Below are positions 63,370 to 64,000 of a stretch of DNA of 64,000 bases, in pieces. The notes beneath the pieces are model-generated. The model had not been told where the DNA came from, did no database searches, and was given only the letters and a program-made list of their open reading frames with translations. The translations under genes and the position numbers were made by a program. The stretch is from Xanthomonas melonis (GTDB lineage: Bacteria > Pseudomonadota > Gammaproteobacteria > Xanthomonadales > Xanthomonadaceae): NCBI RefSeq assembly GCF_020783655.1, contig NZ_JAJGQH010000019.1, positions 1 to 64,000 on the forward strand. Reading direction: 5' to 3'. The number at the start of each line of letters is the position of its first letter. Within the stretch, counting starts at the first letter, position 1.

Positions 63370-64000
63370 TCAGCCCTGCGCCTTGTCAAACTCCAGGTGA
63401 TACCGCGTCGCCTCGGCCACTTCGTTCTTCGAGCCCAGGAACACCGGCACGCGCTGGTGCAGTTGCGTGGGCAGGATGTCCAGGATGCGTTCGCGCCCCG
63501 TGGTGGCGGCGCCGCCGGCCTGTTCCACCAGCATGCCCATCGGGTTGGCTTCGTACATCAGACGCAGCTTGCCCGGCTTGGCGGCGTCCTTCTTGTCCCA
63601 GGGATAGATGAAGATGCCGCCGCGGGTGAGGATGCGGTGCACATCGGCCACCATGCTGGCGATCCAGCGCATATTGAAGTTCTTGCCGCGCGGTCCTTCG
63701 TTGCCGGCCAGCAGGTCGCCGACATAGGCCTGCATCGCCGGCTCCCAGTGGCGCTGGTTGGACATGTTGATGGCGAATTCGGCGGTGTCCTCGGGCACGC
63801 GCATGTCGCGCTGGGTCAGCAGGAAACTGCCTTCTTCGCGCTCCAGGGTGAAGGCATGGGTGCCGTGGCCGAGCGTGAGCACCAGCATGGTGCTGGGGCC
63901 GTAGATGCAGTAGCCGGCGGCGACCTGCTGGGTGCCTGGTTGCAGGAAGTGCTCGTCGCCGGGCTTTTCGGTGCCCTTGGGGGCGCGCAGCACCGAGAAG
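63370..64000 (-). CDS. fbp: Fructose-1,6-bisphosphatase class I, C-terminal part (cut by window edge)
   Basis: The frame runs off the right edge of the window, so the start is not seen. The visible part (about 210 residues) matches class I FBPase: [89 protein letters not shown] and [17 protein letters not shown]. It removes the 1-phosphate of fructose 1,6-bisphosphate in gluconeogenesis, in the cytoplasm. Normal C-terminal end; the N-terminal region lies outside the window. Confidence 0.92.
   Translation of the reverse strand, partial: FSVLRAPKGTEKPGDEHFLQPGTQQVAAGYCIYGPSTMLVLTLGHGTHAFTLEREEGSFLLTQRDMRVPEDTAEFAINMSNQRHWEPAMQAYVGDLLAGNEGPRGKNFNMRWIASMVADVHRILTRGGIFIYPWDKKDAAKPGKLRLMYEANPMGMLVEQAGGAATTGRERILDILPTQLHQRVPVFLGSKNEVAEATRYHLEFDKAQG

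Overview
The window is chromosomal DNA of a Xanthomonas (Lysobacteraceae). The evidence is its high-GC coding style, the genus-type gene repertoire (TonB-dependent receptor, KgtP- and ProP-like permeases, TldD/TldE, MoxR-DUF58 cluster), bactericidal type IV secretion effector loci of the genus, and small dispersed intergenic repeats. I do not assign a species. I saw no rRNA, tRNA, CRISPR array or replication origin.

Layout. 1-3.4 kb is an accessory patch: the end of an IS3-family element abuts an effector-like gene with a lipoprotein gene upstream, followed by a frameshifted S33-type hydrolase. 3.5-8.5 kb holds a TonB-dependent receptor behind a Zur-box-like palindrome, an RluA pseudouridine synthase, and an autoregulated-looking TetR gene followed by an NTF2-like protein. 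8.8-10.2 kb is an A/T-richer islet of unknown secreted and membrane proteins. 10.2-18.3 kb holds lineage-specific hypotheticals, a toxin-antitoxin pair whose ParE toxin is fused to a membrane/proline-rich protein, a PLD-type cardiolipin synthase and KptA. 18.4-29.7 kb holds a KgtP-like symporter, the MrfA/MrfB DNA-repair pair, a hemolysin III protein, two SDR oxidoreductases and a quinone reductase beside a divergent HxlR regulator, and an MFS exporter. 29.8-33 kb is an intact effector/immunity locus: a predicted zinc metallopeptidase with a C-terminal XVIPCD secretion domain, a lipoprotein immunity candidate, and a remnant of a second copy. 33.3-47.8 kb is mostly single-gene housekeeping and stress functions (VOC, CsbD, hybrid histidine kinase, HDOD, Nudix, AI-2E transporter, ProP-like permease, EcsC, methyltransferase).

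From 48 to 61.4 kb one long minus-strand array runs tldD paralogue, tldD, tldE, DUF4159, moxR, DUF58, BatA-like, DUF4175 and a large membrane protein. Most neighbours from tldD onward overlap or nearly touch. Both TldD proteins carry twin-arginine export signals while TldE has none, so a metalloprotease normally described in the cytoplasm appears linked to the envelope and to a MoxR chaperone module. 61.6-64 kb has small hypotheticals and the C-terminal part of fructose-1,6-bisphosphatase, cut by the window edge.

The most notable items are the two bacterial-killing loci (one intact with an immunity-gene remnant, one broken at an IS end), the ParE-membrane protein fusion, the exported TldD pair with a repeat element built into the start of the next gene, and two families of small palindromic repeats that each occur twice in opposite orientation.
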